This document shows, one piece after another, positions 28,752-41,501 of a DNA stretch of 44,878 nt (positions are counted from its first letter, which is position 1; each line of letters starts with the position of its first letter). The notes under the pieces were generated by a model. The model had not been told where the DNA came from and ran no database searches. It saw nothing but the letters and a program-made list of their open reading frames with translations. The position numbers and the translations under genes were made by a program. This DNA is from an uncultured Ureaplasma sp. Its GTDB lineage: Bacteria; Bacillota_I; Bacilli_A; Mycoplasmatales; Mycoplasmoidaceae. Where the stretch lies: the NCBI GenBank assembly GCA_902766725.1, contig CACXEQ010000029.1, positions 1-44,878 of the forward strand, read 5' to 3'.

Positions 28752-29771
28752 ATGATAAAAACAACAAAAAAACCTATTATGGTTAGTGCAATCCAACCAT
28801 CCAATAAAATTACGATTGGTAATTATTTTAGTGCAATTAAACCATTTGTTGATTATTCTAATAAATATGATATGTTTATTTTTATAGCTGACTTACATGC
28901 TATAACAAACACATTTGATCATAAACAGTTATCAATTAATAGAAAAAGCATTGCATGCATGTATTATGCAAGTGGATTAGAATTTAAAAAAGTAAAAATT
29001 TTCTATCAATCTCATGTTAAATCACATACTGAATTGGCTCATGTTCTTCTTTGTCATACAACAATTGGTGAACTAAGTAGGATGACACAATTTAAAGATA
29101 AAGCAAAAAAAGTTAATCAAAATGGTACTAATTTTATTCCCACAGGTTTACTAGAATATCCTGTTTTAATGGCAGCTGACATTTTACTTTACGATGCACA
29201 ATATGTTATTGTTGGGCAAGACCAAAAGCAACATATGGAATTATGTAGAAACATTGCTCAACGTATGAATAATAAATATGGTGAATTATTTGTTCTTCCT
29301 CAACCATTAATTATGAAAACAGGTTCTAAAATTATGGATTTACAAAATCCATCTATTAAAATGAGTAAATCAAACAAAAATGAAAATGGAACAATTTTTG
29401 TTTTGGATAAACCAAAAACAATTTTAGAGAAAATTAAAAAAGCAAAAACAGATTCATTGAATAAAGTTAAATATGATAAGTTAAACCAACCTGCCGTTGC
29501 AAATTTGATTGAAATATATTCACTAGTTAGTGGATTAAAAATAGTTGAAATTGAGAAAAAATATCACAATATTAACAATTATGGTATTTTTAAAAATGAT
29601 TTAACTAAATTACTTATTGATGAATTATCATTAATCCAAAAAAAATATATCCATGCAACTAAAATATATGAAAATAAATTACATTCAATTCTTGTAAGAA
29701 ATGCCAATTTTTGCACAAAGATTGTTCAAAATAAAACAAAACAAGTATATTCAAAAATAGGTTTAATTTAA
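28752..29771 (+). CDS. trpS: Tryptophanyl-tRNA synthetase
   Basis: This 339-aa class I synthetase charges tRNA-Trp, including the UCA-anticodon tRNA that must read UGA here. It begins VSAIQPSNKITIGNYFSAI, with TIGN as the HIGH-like box, and has the KMSKS box IKMSKSNKNENG (residue about 210). ADLHAIT, YPVLMAADILLYDAQYV and VGQDQKQHMELCRNIA are all conserved family segments. No Trp codon of either type occurs in the gene itself. The HAD phosphatase gene follows by 11 bp. Confidence 0.95.
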   Translation: MIKTTKKPIMVSAIQPSNKITIGNYFSAIKPFVDYSNKYDMFIFIADLHAITNTFDHKQLSINRKSIACMYYASGLEFKKVKIFYQSHVKSHTELAHVLLCHTTIGELSRMTQFKDKAKKVNQNGTNFIPTGLLEYPVLMAADILLYDAQYVIVGQDQKQHMELCRNIAQRMNNKYGELFVLPQPLIMKTGSKIMDLQNPSIKMSKSNKNENGTIFVLDKPKTILEKIKKAKTDSLNKVKYDKLNQPAVANLIEIYSLVSGLKIVEIEKKYHNINNYGIFKNDLTKLLIDELSLIQKKYIHATKIYENKLHSILVRNANFCTKIVQNKTKQVYSKIGLI

Positions 29772-29782
29772 TAAACATTATT

Positions 29783-30721
29783 ATGATGAAACTTGTTGTT
29801 GGTGAAAGAAATAAAAACACTGAATCAAACGATCAATTTAAGATTGCTAATTTTGATAATCGATGCTTAATTTTTTCAGATCTGGATGGAACATTATTAA
29901 ACACTAGATCAGAATTAACTAAATATTCAATTAAAATTATTAAAAAATTATCAATGTATGGTCATTTGTTTTGTTTAATAACAGCTAGACCAAAAAGAAC
30001 CTCAATTCATTTTTATAATAAATTAAATTTGATGACTCCATTAATTAATTACAATGGATCAATGATTCATATACCTAACAATGATACCTTTAAACCAATT
30101 AATTATTGTATTGGTGTTGATGTGTTATATAAAATATTTAGTGATAATCGCATTTTATCATTAATTGATAATGTTATTTTTGAAACATATAAAGGTACTT
30201 TTTTATTTAGAGTTAATAAATCTATTTCTATTAAAAAATTAAGACAATCATTAACTAAATTTAATATTTATCCTACAAAAAAAATTTATTTTGTCAAACA
30301 AAATTTTTCTAACATAAATTTTGGTGCTTTATCTGTTTTAATATCTTTACAAGATGAGAAAAATGTAGATACTGTTATGAACTTAGTTCACAACATTACT
30401 CATTGTGTGTATATAAGGTATTGATCAGTAAAAAAAATTGGTAGCATTTTAGAAATAAATTCTGCCTTTTCTAACAAAGCTACAGCTATGCAATATATTG
30501 CTGATTATTATGGAGTACCTTATAATAGATGCTATTGTTTTGGTGATAGTGAAAATGATAAGCAAATTTTAAAATTTTTGCAAAATAGTTATGCTGTTAA
30601 AAATGCAGAATTAGTTACCAAAGAAGCTGCTAAAAATGTTATTAAATGAACAAATGATGAAGATGCTGTTGCTCGAACAATTAATAATATATTTAAATTA
30701 GGAATAAAATATAAGATCTAG
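29783..30721 (+). CDS. Cof-type HAD-IIB hydrolase
   Basis: This 312-aa member of the HAD superfamily is probably a sugar-phosphate or nucleotide phosphatase. Motif I is FSDLDGTLLN (nucleophile and acid/base Asp), motif II is LITARPKRT, motif III Lys is in FSNKATAMQYI, and motif IV is FGDSENDKQIL. A C2-type cap lies between II and III. About 35 residues precede the core, longer than usual, and either ATG 29783 or 29786 may start it. The pair trpS-HAD is transcribed together; the transcript converges with alaS over about 220 bp that holds only an A/T-rich weak hairpin (TAGATTTTTAATCTA). Confidence 0.9.
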
Positions 30722-30939
30722 TAATTTACAATGTGCATATAATTTAGATTTTTAATCTATATAAAATTAGCAAATTATTTAAACAATCCACTTAATAATC
30801 TTTTAGTATATAAATTTAATTTGATTGAAAATATTAGACAATACACAATGTTGATTTATTACGTTGATAAATTCATGTTAAAATGCATAAAAACATATCC
30901 GACAAATTAAATAAGAATGTGACAAATGAAGTTATGACA

Positions 30940-33639
<2,700 letters not shown>

Positions 33640-33641
33640 AA

Positions 33642-34769
33642 TTATTTAATTAATTTTTTAATTTCCCCACAACCTAAACATATATTATGTTTGTAAATCA
33701 CAGCATATTGACCAGGAGTAACAGCTAATGATGGTTTATATGTTATAAATCATTTTTTATTTATTAATTCTAATGATATCAAATTTATTTTTTTTTGTAA
33801 ATGACGAAATCTTACTTGTAAATTTTTTCAGTTTTTTTTCATTGTTTTATTGATGAAATTAAAAGATGATAATTCAGCTTTTGTGCTATATAAATATTTT
33901 TTAAAATTTTGGGCATTACAAACATAAATAATATTCTTTTTAACATTTTTTTTGCAGACATGATATTTACATTTTTTACCTGATAAGTTCAAACCTTTAT
34001 TTTGTCCTAATGTGTAATACATTGTTCCAATGTGTTTACCAATTATTTTATTAGTTTCTATTTCATAAATAAAACCTGGTTTGTTAGGAATATAATTATT
34101 CAAAAATAATCTAAAATCTCTTTGACCAATAAAACATATCCCTGTTGAGTCTTTTCTATCTCAGTTTGGCAATTTTATTTTCTTAGCAATTTTTCTAACT
34201 TCAATCTTTGTCAAATCAGCTAAGGGAAAAATAACATTTTTTAATTGCTCTTCTTTTAAATCAGATAAAAAATATGTTTGGTCTTTATTAATATCTTTTG
34301 GGATGGATAAAAATAAATTATTCTTATTTTTTATGATTTTTGCATAATGACCAGTAGCTATATAATCAGCTTTAAATTTTTTTATAGCATAGTTTTTAAA
34401 CTCACCAAATTTGATATATTTATTACATAAAACATCAGGATTAGGGGTCAGAGATTTATTGTATTGTTTAATAAAATATTTAAAAACTTTGTTCCAATAT
34501 TGTTGAATGAAATTAATTTTATGGATTTTTAAATGAAAAAAAGCAGCAATTTTTTTAGCAACTAAAAAATCTATATTACTTTCACAACCACTGGGAAGGT
34601 TTTTATTATGGCCTTTAATGTCATTATTAACTACCGTATCTCAATTTTGCATAAAAACTGGAATAACTTGATATCCTTGTTTTAGTAATAAATAGCAACT
34701 TACTGCAGAATCTACACCACCAGATAGACCTAAAACAACAATTTTATTATTTTTGTTATTGGTTAACAT
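33642..34769 (-). CDS. mnmA: tRNA-specific 2-thiouridylase MnmA
   Basis: MnmA puts sulfur on U34 of tRNA-Lys, Glu and Gln. The 375-aa protein has the PP-loop [14 protein letters not shown], the conserved PVFMQNWD, and the two catalytic cysteines in [15 protein letters not shown] and [17 protein letters not shown] lies between them, and the central tRNA-binding domain has [10 protein letters not shown], the usual TIGQRKGL loop. The C-terminal beta-barrel ends in [10 protein letters not shown]. The sulfur donor (IscS/SufS type) is not in the window. The operon order is mnmA-alaS; the gene diverges from the permease across 53 bp. Confidence 0.95.
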
Positions 34770-34794
34770 AATAAAGTATTATAAATAATTTATA

Positions 34795-34800
34795 TATAAT
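34795..34800 (+). promoter_or_regulatory. Permease -10 element
   Basis: TATAAT within a TATATATAAT stretch lies 22 bp before the permease ATG; GGTGGG 7 nt before the ATG may serve as ribosome site. The 53-bp gap also has to hold the mnmA promoter. Confidence 0.45.
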
Positions 34801-34822
34801 ACTTTTCATAGGTGGGTTAAAA

Positions 34823-36433
34823 ATGAAAAAAGTATCTAAACAAACTGCTGGAACTATTGGTTTAGTAACAGCAATTTTGTATATCATAGGTAATGTTGTT
34901 GGTGTCGGTATTTTCTTTAAAAACAATACTGTTTTTAATTTAAACAACACCAATGCTATTGGAATATTAGTATCATGAATTGTTTCCATAATTATTGTAA
35001 TGTGTATGGCATTGAGTTTTGCCGAAATATCAACATGTAAGCTTAAAAACAAAAATGCTGGTATTGGTGGATGAGTGGAGCAATTTTGTGGTAAAAAATT
35101 TGGTCGATATGCAAAAATTGGATTTTTATATGCATTTTGACCATTACAAACTTTTACTGTTATGTTTTTTTCTGGAGAAGCAATAATAAATTGCTTTATT
35201 CCTCTAACAAAATCTAGTTGAAGTGCAATTAGTAAATATGATTTAGGTTATGGGACAACTGCCATTGTTTTTGGAGTTGGTATGGCCTTGTTTATATTCT
35301 TTTTGTTTACTAATTATTTTGCTAGTAAGACAATGGGTAAAGTAGGTTCAATTATTAGTCTTATTAAATTTTTACCTATTCTAATGGTTGTAGTATTTGG
35401 AATTTGAATTGGTATTCAATATAATGACTTTGGTGCTTGAAAATCAATTACTGAACAATCAAATGTTAATAATAAAATTGTCCCAATGGGAATAATTACA
35501 TCTATCCCAGCTATTTTATTTAGTTTTGAAGGATATATATCAGTTGGAAGTATTTCTGGTGATATTAAAAATCCAGAAAAGAATTTATCACTATCAGTTA
35601 TTCTTGGTGTAATAATTATTTCTATTTTATATCTAGCAATAACTATTGGTTGTATTACATCTGGTAAAGGTGATGTATATGCTATATTTGCTGGAATTAA
35701 AGAAAAAACTAAACCAGAAATATATAAGTCCCTAACTAGTCTAATATCAATATTCATTTTAATATGTCTAATTGGTTGTGTTAACGGATTTACAAAAGGT
35801 GGAATATCTGCTTTTAAAGCTTCAGCTGAAGAAAACATCATTTTTAAATCAAGACATTTAATTAATAAATTTCATGGTAATAGTATGCTTGCTGGAACTA
35901 TCTATTTTGTTGTTGGTGTTTTATTCTGATGAGCAATTTTAATAATTCCGTCAGCTATTTTAAACATTGATGCCATTGCAGATGGTTCTTCTACAGCTAT
36001 GATAGTATTTTTATATGTTATATATAGCATAACAGTCGTTGCTGGTTTTATTAATAGAAAAACTCAAAAAATACATGTAAATAAAATAACAATCTTCCCT
36101 GTTGCATCTTTTATAGGTGCATTAGGTTGTATTTTTATGATTGTTTTTGTGGGATTTGTACAGTTTATATTCGCTCCAATTATGGCGGGTTTAAATAACT
36201 TAGATGGAGAAAATAGTTGACAAGGTATCAAAGCAGGTTGAGGAATGTTTGTTAATGCTAAAAACTGTTTAGGTTTAGGTAAAGATGGTATTTATAAATT
36301 AAGTAACATTGAAACAATGATCTGGTTTTGATCAATTTTATTCATTATTTTTATGACACCATTTGTTAATGAATTGTTAATAAAAAGTTTTGACAAAACA
36401 AATAATCTTCCTTTATTTTGACAAAAACAATAA
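34823..36433 (+). CDS. APC-superfamily amino acid permease
   Basis: This 536-aa integral membrane protein has about 12-14 hydrophobic helices. The N-terminus TAGTIGLVTAILYIIGNVVG with VGIFF is the helix-1 GxG(I/V)G substrate loop of the amino acid-polyamine-organocation family. IPAILFSFEGYISVGSISGD matches the helix-6 signature (FxFxGFE...), followed by IKNPEKNLSLSVILG. The substrate is not deducible; mollicute relatives are generally annotated as amino acid transporters. A long polar insertion occurs late in the protein (GLNNLDGENS with GIKAGWGMF). There are several TGA(Trp) codons. The gene stands alone, ahead of insertion-element debris. Confidence 0.88.
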
Positions 36434-36557
36434 CATTTATTAATTTTGAAAATATAAAAAAACATATAATTAGTTTATCAACTATATATTTTTGTATAGT
36501 TTCAAAAAATCGCTTTTTGACTAAAATTTGTGTTTACCACTAATACATAGTATTAGC

Positions 36558-36894
36558 AGTCTAAAAAATTCGCCTAACTTATACTAAATGAGGTTAAATT
36601 ATAGTGAATTATAGGAGAAAAAACTACATAATTTGTAGTGAAAAATTAATCAAAAATGGTTTTGATAAAGCCAATAATCAAATTTAATATTGTAAGCATT
36701 GACACAGACGTTATGTTTTTAAAAGAAAAGATATTCAAATATTAGGTTATGAATTTTCAGATATGGAGATTTTCTTTTAAACAATAAGAAAATAAAAGAC
36801 TTTGGTGTTAGCAAATCTAGATTTATCAGAGAATAAGTAAATTTAGAAATACAAATATATTTTTACCTGATAATAGACGACAACACGATCAAAT
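36558..36894 (+). mobile_element. Truncated copy of insertion element 'ISb'
   Basis: This copy is colinear with 44045-44380. It shares AAATTCGCCTAACTTATACT at the left end, the zinc-ribbon region (TATTGTAAGCATTGACACAG) and the stretch coding KFRNTNIFLPD. The frame is broken early (ATG AGG TTA AAT TAT AGT GAA TTA TAG), so no transposase can be made. The homology stops at CGATCAAAT, exactly where an ISa-like terminal repeat begins (36895), suggesting ISa jumped into ISb and the rest was deleted. The preceding bases from 36434 hold nothing recognisable. Confidence 0.7.
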
Positions 36895-36963
36895 GAGCTA
36901 TGTTGTAAAATGTGAGCATTTTTTATTTATGGGCACTTTGGGGAAAACTTGGCAACATCACTC
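36895..36963 (+). mobile_element. ISa terminal-repeat remnant (69 bp)
   Basis: GAGCTATGTTGTAAAATGTG matches the ISa left TIR with few changes, and GGCAACATCACTC is a decayed right TIR in inverted orientation. The interior is too short for coding. It lies 88 bp before the lipoprotein start and may contribute spacer or promoter sequence to that gene. Confidence 0.5.
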
Positions 36964-37051
36964 TTTTTCAACATTATTCAATGTAGTTGTTATAATTAAT
37001 ATATAAAATATAAAAAATTTAAATGAAATTAAGGAATTAGCATTAGCAAAT

Positions 37052-39559
37052 ATGAAAAACATGTTTAAAAATAGATCTATAAAATTTGATATTATTTATT
37101 TTTCAAGTTTATTACTTACTACAAGTATAGTATGTCCGCTTACTTCATGTGGTAGTGATGGTACAAGTAATGATATTGGTGGATTTGATAAAGAATTTGG
37201 TTTTGATGCCCAAACTTATGATAGATTGGAAAGACAATTTACTAGTAAGTATGCTGCTTCTTTGCTAGATCAAAAAGATATTGACAAAGATACATATATT
37301 AACAAAATTAACAATTTTTTACAAAATGATTTAGCAATTTTACGAAATAAATTATTTGATCCAGCACAAAATTATAGCTTTACAGTTAGAACAAATACCC
37401 TATTAGATTATGCTTCTAAAGAGCACAATATACAACTAAATCGTAATACTAATGTTAGTCAGATTGACTTTGATAATTTAAAACAATCCACATTAGAAAA
37501 TCTTGTTATTTATATGCAAAATAATGGATTTGATGAAAAGGAAATAGCTGAGAAGAAAAACAAAGCATCAATTGAATTTGATACATTATTGAGAAAATGT
37601 ATTAGTAAATATCTTGATTGAGCTGAAGTTTTGATGCACCTACGAATTGATGTTATTGATTTTTGAGCAGATTTAAATGATGAATTTGCTTATTTATCTG
37701 CTTATAACCATTTAAAAGCATTTTTTGATGAATATGAATTTGTAGTAAGAGAAAATAATAATGATGAAATACTATGAGATAGTTTATTAAAAAATCCTGA
37801 TTTTATGGGTGAGAATAATACCGGTAAGATAGACCAAGAAATTAATTGGACAATTGGTGAAGAACAAATAAATAATCTTTTCACTGTTTCTAAAAAATCC
37901 AATGAATCTGAAAAAAAAGAAGAAGAAAATATTTTAAAAAATGATAATTCAAATGAATCTTTTTCTAATGAAGAACCTCCAAGATATAAAAAAAATATGA
38001 TTCCTGGTTATATTCTTACTCCAGTCTTAAAAACTATGTCACAAGACATATATTCTAATAATTATTTCTTGAACATAGATTGACAATTAATAAATGAAGA
38101 AAAACAAAATGAAGATCAGAAAATTATAGACAAAGTAACAGCTCATTTAGCTACAACTAAAAATGGAAAAGTAGTCGATTATTATACTGATTTAAAAGAT
38201 GGTCAATTACCATCTGATAGTTATCAATTTTCTAAATATAGTTTGATGGCTAGCACTGGTTATCAAGAATCGATTTTACGTAAAGCATATTTTGATCAAA
38301 CTAAGGAACCTGATCAAAAAATTTCTTTTAGTTGAAATAAGGATAAAATAGGTGTTGAGTATTTTTTACCAACTGACGCTAATAAAGGTAATGAATTTAT
38401 AATACCTGATGAGTCATATGAAGTAATAATGGCTAGAGACAATCTATCTTTAATAGGTTTACAACTTAATGGTACTAACTTATCTGACTTATTAAATAAA
38501 CATAATAATTCACAAGATAATCAACAAGCTAATAATGCAAATAATGATGATAATCTAAAAATTGAAGAAAAATTTGTAAAATATTGTGATATTAGTGCTA
38601 TTTCTGTTATTTCTTTTGATGATAATTTATACAACAACAATATTCAAACTAAATTTAGTGTTAGTTCTGTAAATACTTCTCAACAATGTAATATTAATAT
38701 TGAATCAGATTTGAACAATGTTGGGCCATCTAAAAATTTTATTAATGTCGCTTTGGATTCTTATAAAAAAGTAGTTAACTATATTGATAGTAAAAAAATT
38801 TTAGATGAAGCTGAAAAGTTACGTTCATTAAGTATAGCAATAGAAATTGAGTTGTATGTTGCATGTGCTACAATTGCAATTATATTCATATGAACATTAA
38901 TTAGATATAAATATCTTTATTTTTACAATGGTGAAGCAGTTCCAGGTCCTTATGGTGGAACTGATATGGCAAGGAATGATGTTCGAAAAAATAATGCTTG
39001 TATATACGTGATAATTATTCTTGTAGTAATTATGTATGTATCTTGAAAATATGGTGTTCGTGAACCAATTGATGTTGAAGTTAATAAAATAAGTAAATGA
39101 AATGATGCTATAACAAATAGATCAAAATCTTCATCTGATGATAAGATAAATGTTATAGATAAAGTTAATGGTGATGATAAAGATAATTTTAAATCATATG
39201 ATAATTTTAATAATTATTATAACTTGAATAAATCTGAGGCATTTGAATCATATTTTTATTATTTCTATTTTGTTGATCTTTTGCAATCACAAAATGATAG
39301 TTCATCAATTGTTCCTGATGATCATCAAGTTAAAATTGATTATGAACAATTCAACCAAGAAAAAATCAAACTTAAGATAGACAATAGAATATTTGGTAAA
39401 ATTATTATTCAAATTATAGTAATCTTTACAATATTAATTCCACTTGTTTTAGTATTGTATTACTATAATATTAAATTTACATATGGTATTATTCATTTGA
39501 GACGTCTTTATTTCGATGACTTAATAATGGACACATCAGGTGGTGCAACATCATATTAA
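37052..39559 (+). CDS. Large surface lipoprotein with C-terminal membrane segments
   Basis: This is an 835-aa protein. The N-terminus MKNMFKNRSIKFDIIYFSSL with LLTTSIVCPLTSC is a lipoprotein signal peptide with lipobox L-T-S-C; Cys33 would be lipidated. A long extracellular polar region follows, rich in Asn, Asp, Glu and Lys, including an acidic stretch near residues 285-315. The C-terminal 300 residues hold three hydrophobic segments (near ELYVACATIAIIFIW, ACIYVIIIILVVIMYV and IIIQIIVIFTILIPLVLVL), unusual for a lipoprotein. The paralogue C-terminus is at 1-1622. An AGGAAT ribosome site lies about 17 nt upstream, with a closer TTAG-rich spacer; ATG 37052 fits the signal peptide. No known domain was recognised. 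Confidence 0.85.
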
Positions 39560-39639
39560 AGTCTCAAAAACTTCCAAAACATTCCAAAACTATTCAACGC
39601 AAATAGTTGAAAAAATTAACTATAAATTTATAACTATCC

Positions 39640-39813
39640 ATGACAACAAAGAAAGGAAACAAATCATACACTTTTTTTAAACATAATTCTGTTAAATTAA
39701 CAGTACCATTTCCAATATCTTGTTTTAAAAAAGATATTTGAGATAAATTAGAACAGTTTAGCTTTGATGTGTGAATAAAAGGTCAAAAAAAGAAGTATTG
39801 CTTTTTTAGGTAA
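39640..39813 (+). CDS. Small hypothetical ORF or gene fragment (57 aa)
   Basis: The frame reads MTTKKGNKSYTFFKHNSVKL, then TVPFPISCFKKDIWDKLEQF, and ends KKKYCFFR, with two TGA(Trp) codons. It is polar, basic and without a membrane segment. No ribosome site is evident and no family is recognised. Its position beside insertion-element scraps suggests a fragment of something larger. Confidence 0.25.
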
Positions 39814-40082
39814 AAATTACAATGAATTTTTAATGAATAATAATATTTTTAAATTCCTTAAATGTTTTAGAAGAATAAATCTTATAAATTGATAATAGTT
39901 GCTGTTGATCATTCACCATAAAGATTGTATTAACATCTACTACATACTCATATGTCTTATTGAAACATTAGACCTTCTTAATATATGAGCTGTAAGCTTA
40001 AATGGTAATTTGACCAATATTAATAGTGATTTCTGCTTTATCCTTAAATTAATTAAAGATAATGGATTAGTTAAATAAAATT

Positions 40083-40430
40083 TTAATAATTGCCTCATGT
40101 AGCATTATAACCATGTTTAAATGAATCGAATTTTCTATCAATTCTTTTTCATTCTCATCTAATTCATCTTTTGTTTGTAATGGTATCACTTTATAATAAA
40201 ATTCATCACCATCAAATCAATCTTTGGCAAAAATGATATTTTTCCATGTTATTATTAAAATGTTGTATAAACAATCTTTTATATGCATCTTTAGACTGCC
40301 TACATAATAAAAATTTTTACTTTTGTTTCATATGACATAAACACCTTTACAATCAAACATTGTGATGGTTGACAATTTTTTTCTTAAATCAAAAAAATTA
40401 TCTTCAATAATAACAGAAGTATAAACCTTA
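40083..40430 (-). pseudogene. Frameshifted GIY-YIG nuclease-domain gene
   Basis: Pieces in alternating frames spell a GIY-YIG domain: MFDCKGVYVIWNKSKNFYYV with G next (the GVYVI/YYVG pair), then in another frame KDAYKRLFIQHFNNNMEKYH (the catalytic Arg helix). Back in the first frame come DWFDGDEFYYKVIPLQT and DELDENEKELIENSI with the catalytic Glu, then in a further frame KHGYNATWGNY, the GYN-x-x-x-GN end of the domain. Order and spacing are right for the family, but at least three small indels separate them. Mollicutes commonly carry such nuclease-domain genes; this copy is dead unless the indels are sequencing errors. Confidence 0.6.
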
Positions 40431-41247
40431 GTTTAAATTTTTTCAATGTTAAATTTTATATTTGATATTTTTTTTAATATTTAATTAAATAATATCAATT
40501 TTTAATTTTTCAAATGCCCTTTTTCTTTTTTGAATTTAAATCGTTAATTTTATTTTTATTTAAATTATTGATGTCAATATTTCAATATTTTTAATTTTAT
40601 TTTTATTTTTAATACTTTTATTTTTACTTATAAAACCAATTCAAGATAAGTCTAAAGCAAAAATAGTAAAAATTGATCTTAAAATTATTATTTTTTAGAA
40701 TCAGGTTTTGATTTAATCATTATGATTTTTAAATCAATTTAGCTAATTTTAGCGGAATAATCATCTTCAATTAACTTTAATTCATCTTCTAAAACTAACT
40801 TCTTTTTTAATGAATTTTCTAATTTTTTAAATTCATCTGTTTCTTTTTTGCTAATTCCAATTCTTTTTGTCACCATGTTGGTGTATAACTAAGTTTTTTC
40901 ATAATCATATACTTAAATTTATTTTCAATTGGTAAATTTCTTAATTCAATTTCAGAAAATTATTTAAGTTCAATATGCTTATGATATTTAAAATATTAGC
41001 ACACCTAATTGAAACATCACTCAACAGGATATTTTTCATAATTAATAGTTGTATATCTAACTGCGATTTTTCTAGATGTATATTTAACAATTTTAAAGTT
41101 TAGCACACCATTAGAAAAGTCAAAATTTTCTAACTTAAAATCTATATGTTTTTGATGTATCTGGTTCCTCAGGAACATTTATTCTACCATATCACCATGA
41201 TATGGACTTCTTCCACCAATTTTTCCTCCAATTCATTTTGAGTTAAT

Positions 41248-41270
41248 TCTCAAAATGTTCGCCTAACTTA
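41248..41270 (+). repeat. ISb left-end fragment
   Basis: TCTCAAAATGTTCGCCTAAC followed by TTA matches the left ends of ISb at 36561 and 44043 (TCTCAAAAAAATTCGCCTAA). Only this edge is present, just downstream of the lon operon. It overlaps a 9-bp-stem hairpin at 41234-41257 (CATTTTGAG / CTCAAAATG). Confidence 0.55.
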
Positions 41271-41299
41271 ACTCTATTTTCTAGTTATATAAATCTAAA

Positions 41300-41479
41300 C
41301 TATGTTCTTTGAGGTTTGATATACATATTTTTTTTACACACTGGACATGTTGTTTTACGACATATAACAGCATATAATACCCCTAAAAGAATACCAAAAA
41401 TACATAAAAAAACAGTTAAAACAATTTGTTTGCCTGACATTTTTGGAGTCACATCATTACCACATGATTTGCATTTCAT
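41300..41479 (-). CDS. Zinc-ribbon membrane microprotein downstream of lon
   Basis: This 59-aa protein begins MKCKSCGNDVTPKMSGKQ, continues with one or two short hydrophobic helices IVLTVFLCIFGILLGVLYAV, then RKTTCPVCKKNMYIKPQRT. The two CxxC knuckles flank the membrane stretch, so either both sit on the cytoplasmic face of a hairpin and form one zinc ribbon, or they are separate. A good ribosome site (GAGG, 7 nt upstream) precedes the ATG, and it starts 22 bp after the lon stop in the same direction, so it is probably expressed with lon under heat-shock control. No named family is recognised. Confidence 0.65.
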   Translation of the reverse strand: MKCKSCGNDVTPKMSGKQIVLTVFLCIFGILLGVLYAVICRKTTCPVCKKNMYIKPQRT

Positions 41480-41501
41480 TTTTTAGCCTCATATAAATCA
41501 A

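Larger units (their letters stand above)
39560..41299. other. Decayed region without an intact recognisable gene
   Basis: About 1.7 kb between the lipoprotein and the lon operon holds only fragments: TAAAGTCTCAAAAA at 39557-39570 identical to the outer end of ISb, a 57-codon open frame (39640-39813), a shattered GIY-YIG nuclease gene (minus, 40083-40430), further broken minus-strand coding traces up to about 41240 (for example NVPEEPDTSKTYRF and KLSYTPTWWQKE in different frames), and an ISb end fragment at 41248-41270. Base composition is extremely AT-rich and stops occur in all frames. It reads as a graveyard of accessory genes. Confidence 0.7.

Noticed and set aside
30722-30939. Hidden gene or RNA between the HAD hydrolase and alaS
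   Set aside because: Convergent gap with stops in all frames and only a weak hairpin; no tRNA fold seen.
34808-34825. GGTGGGTTAAA before the permease as an MraZ site
   Set aside because: Only one box is present, without tandem copies at 10-bp spacing; it more likely serves as a ribosome site.
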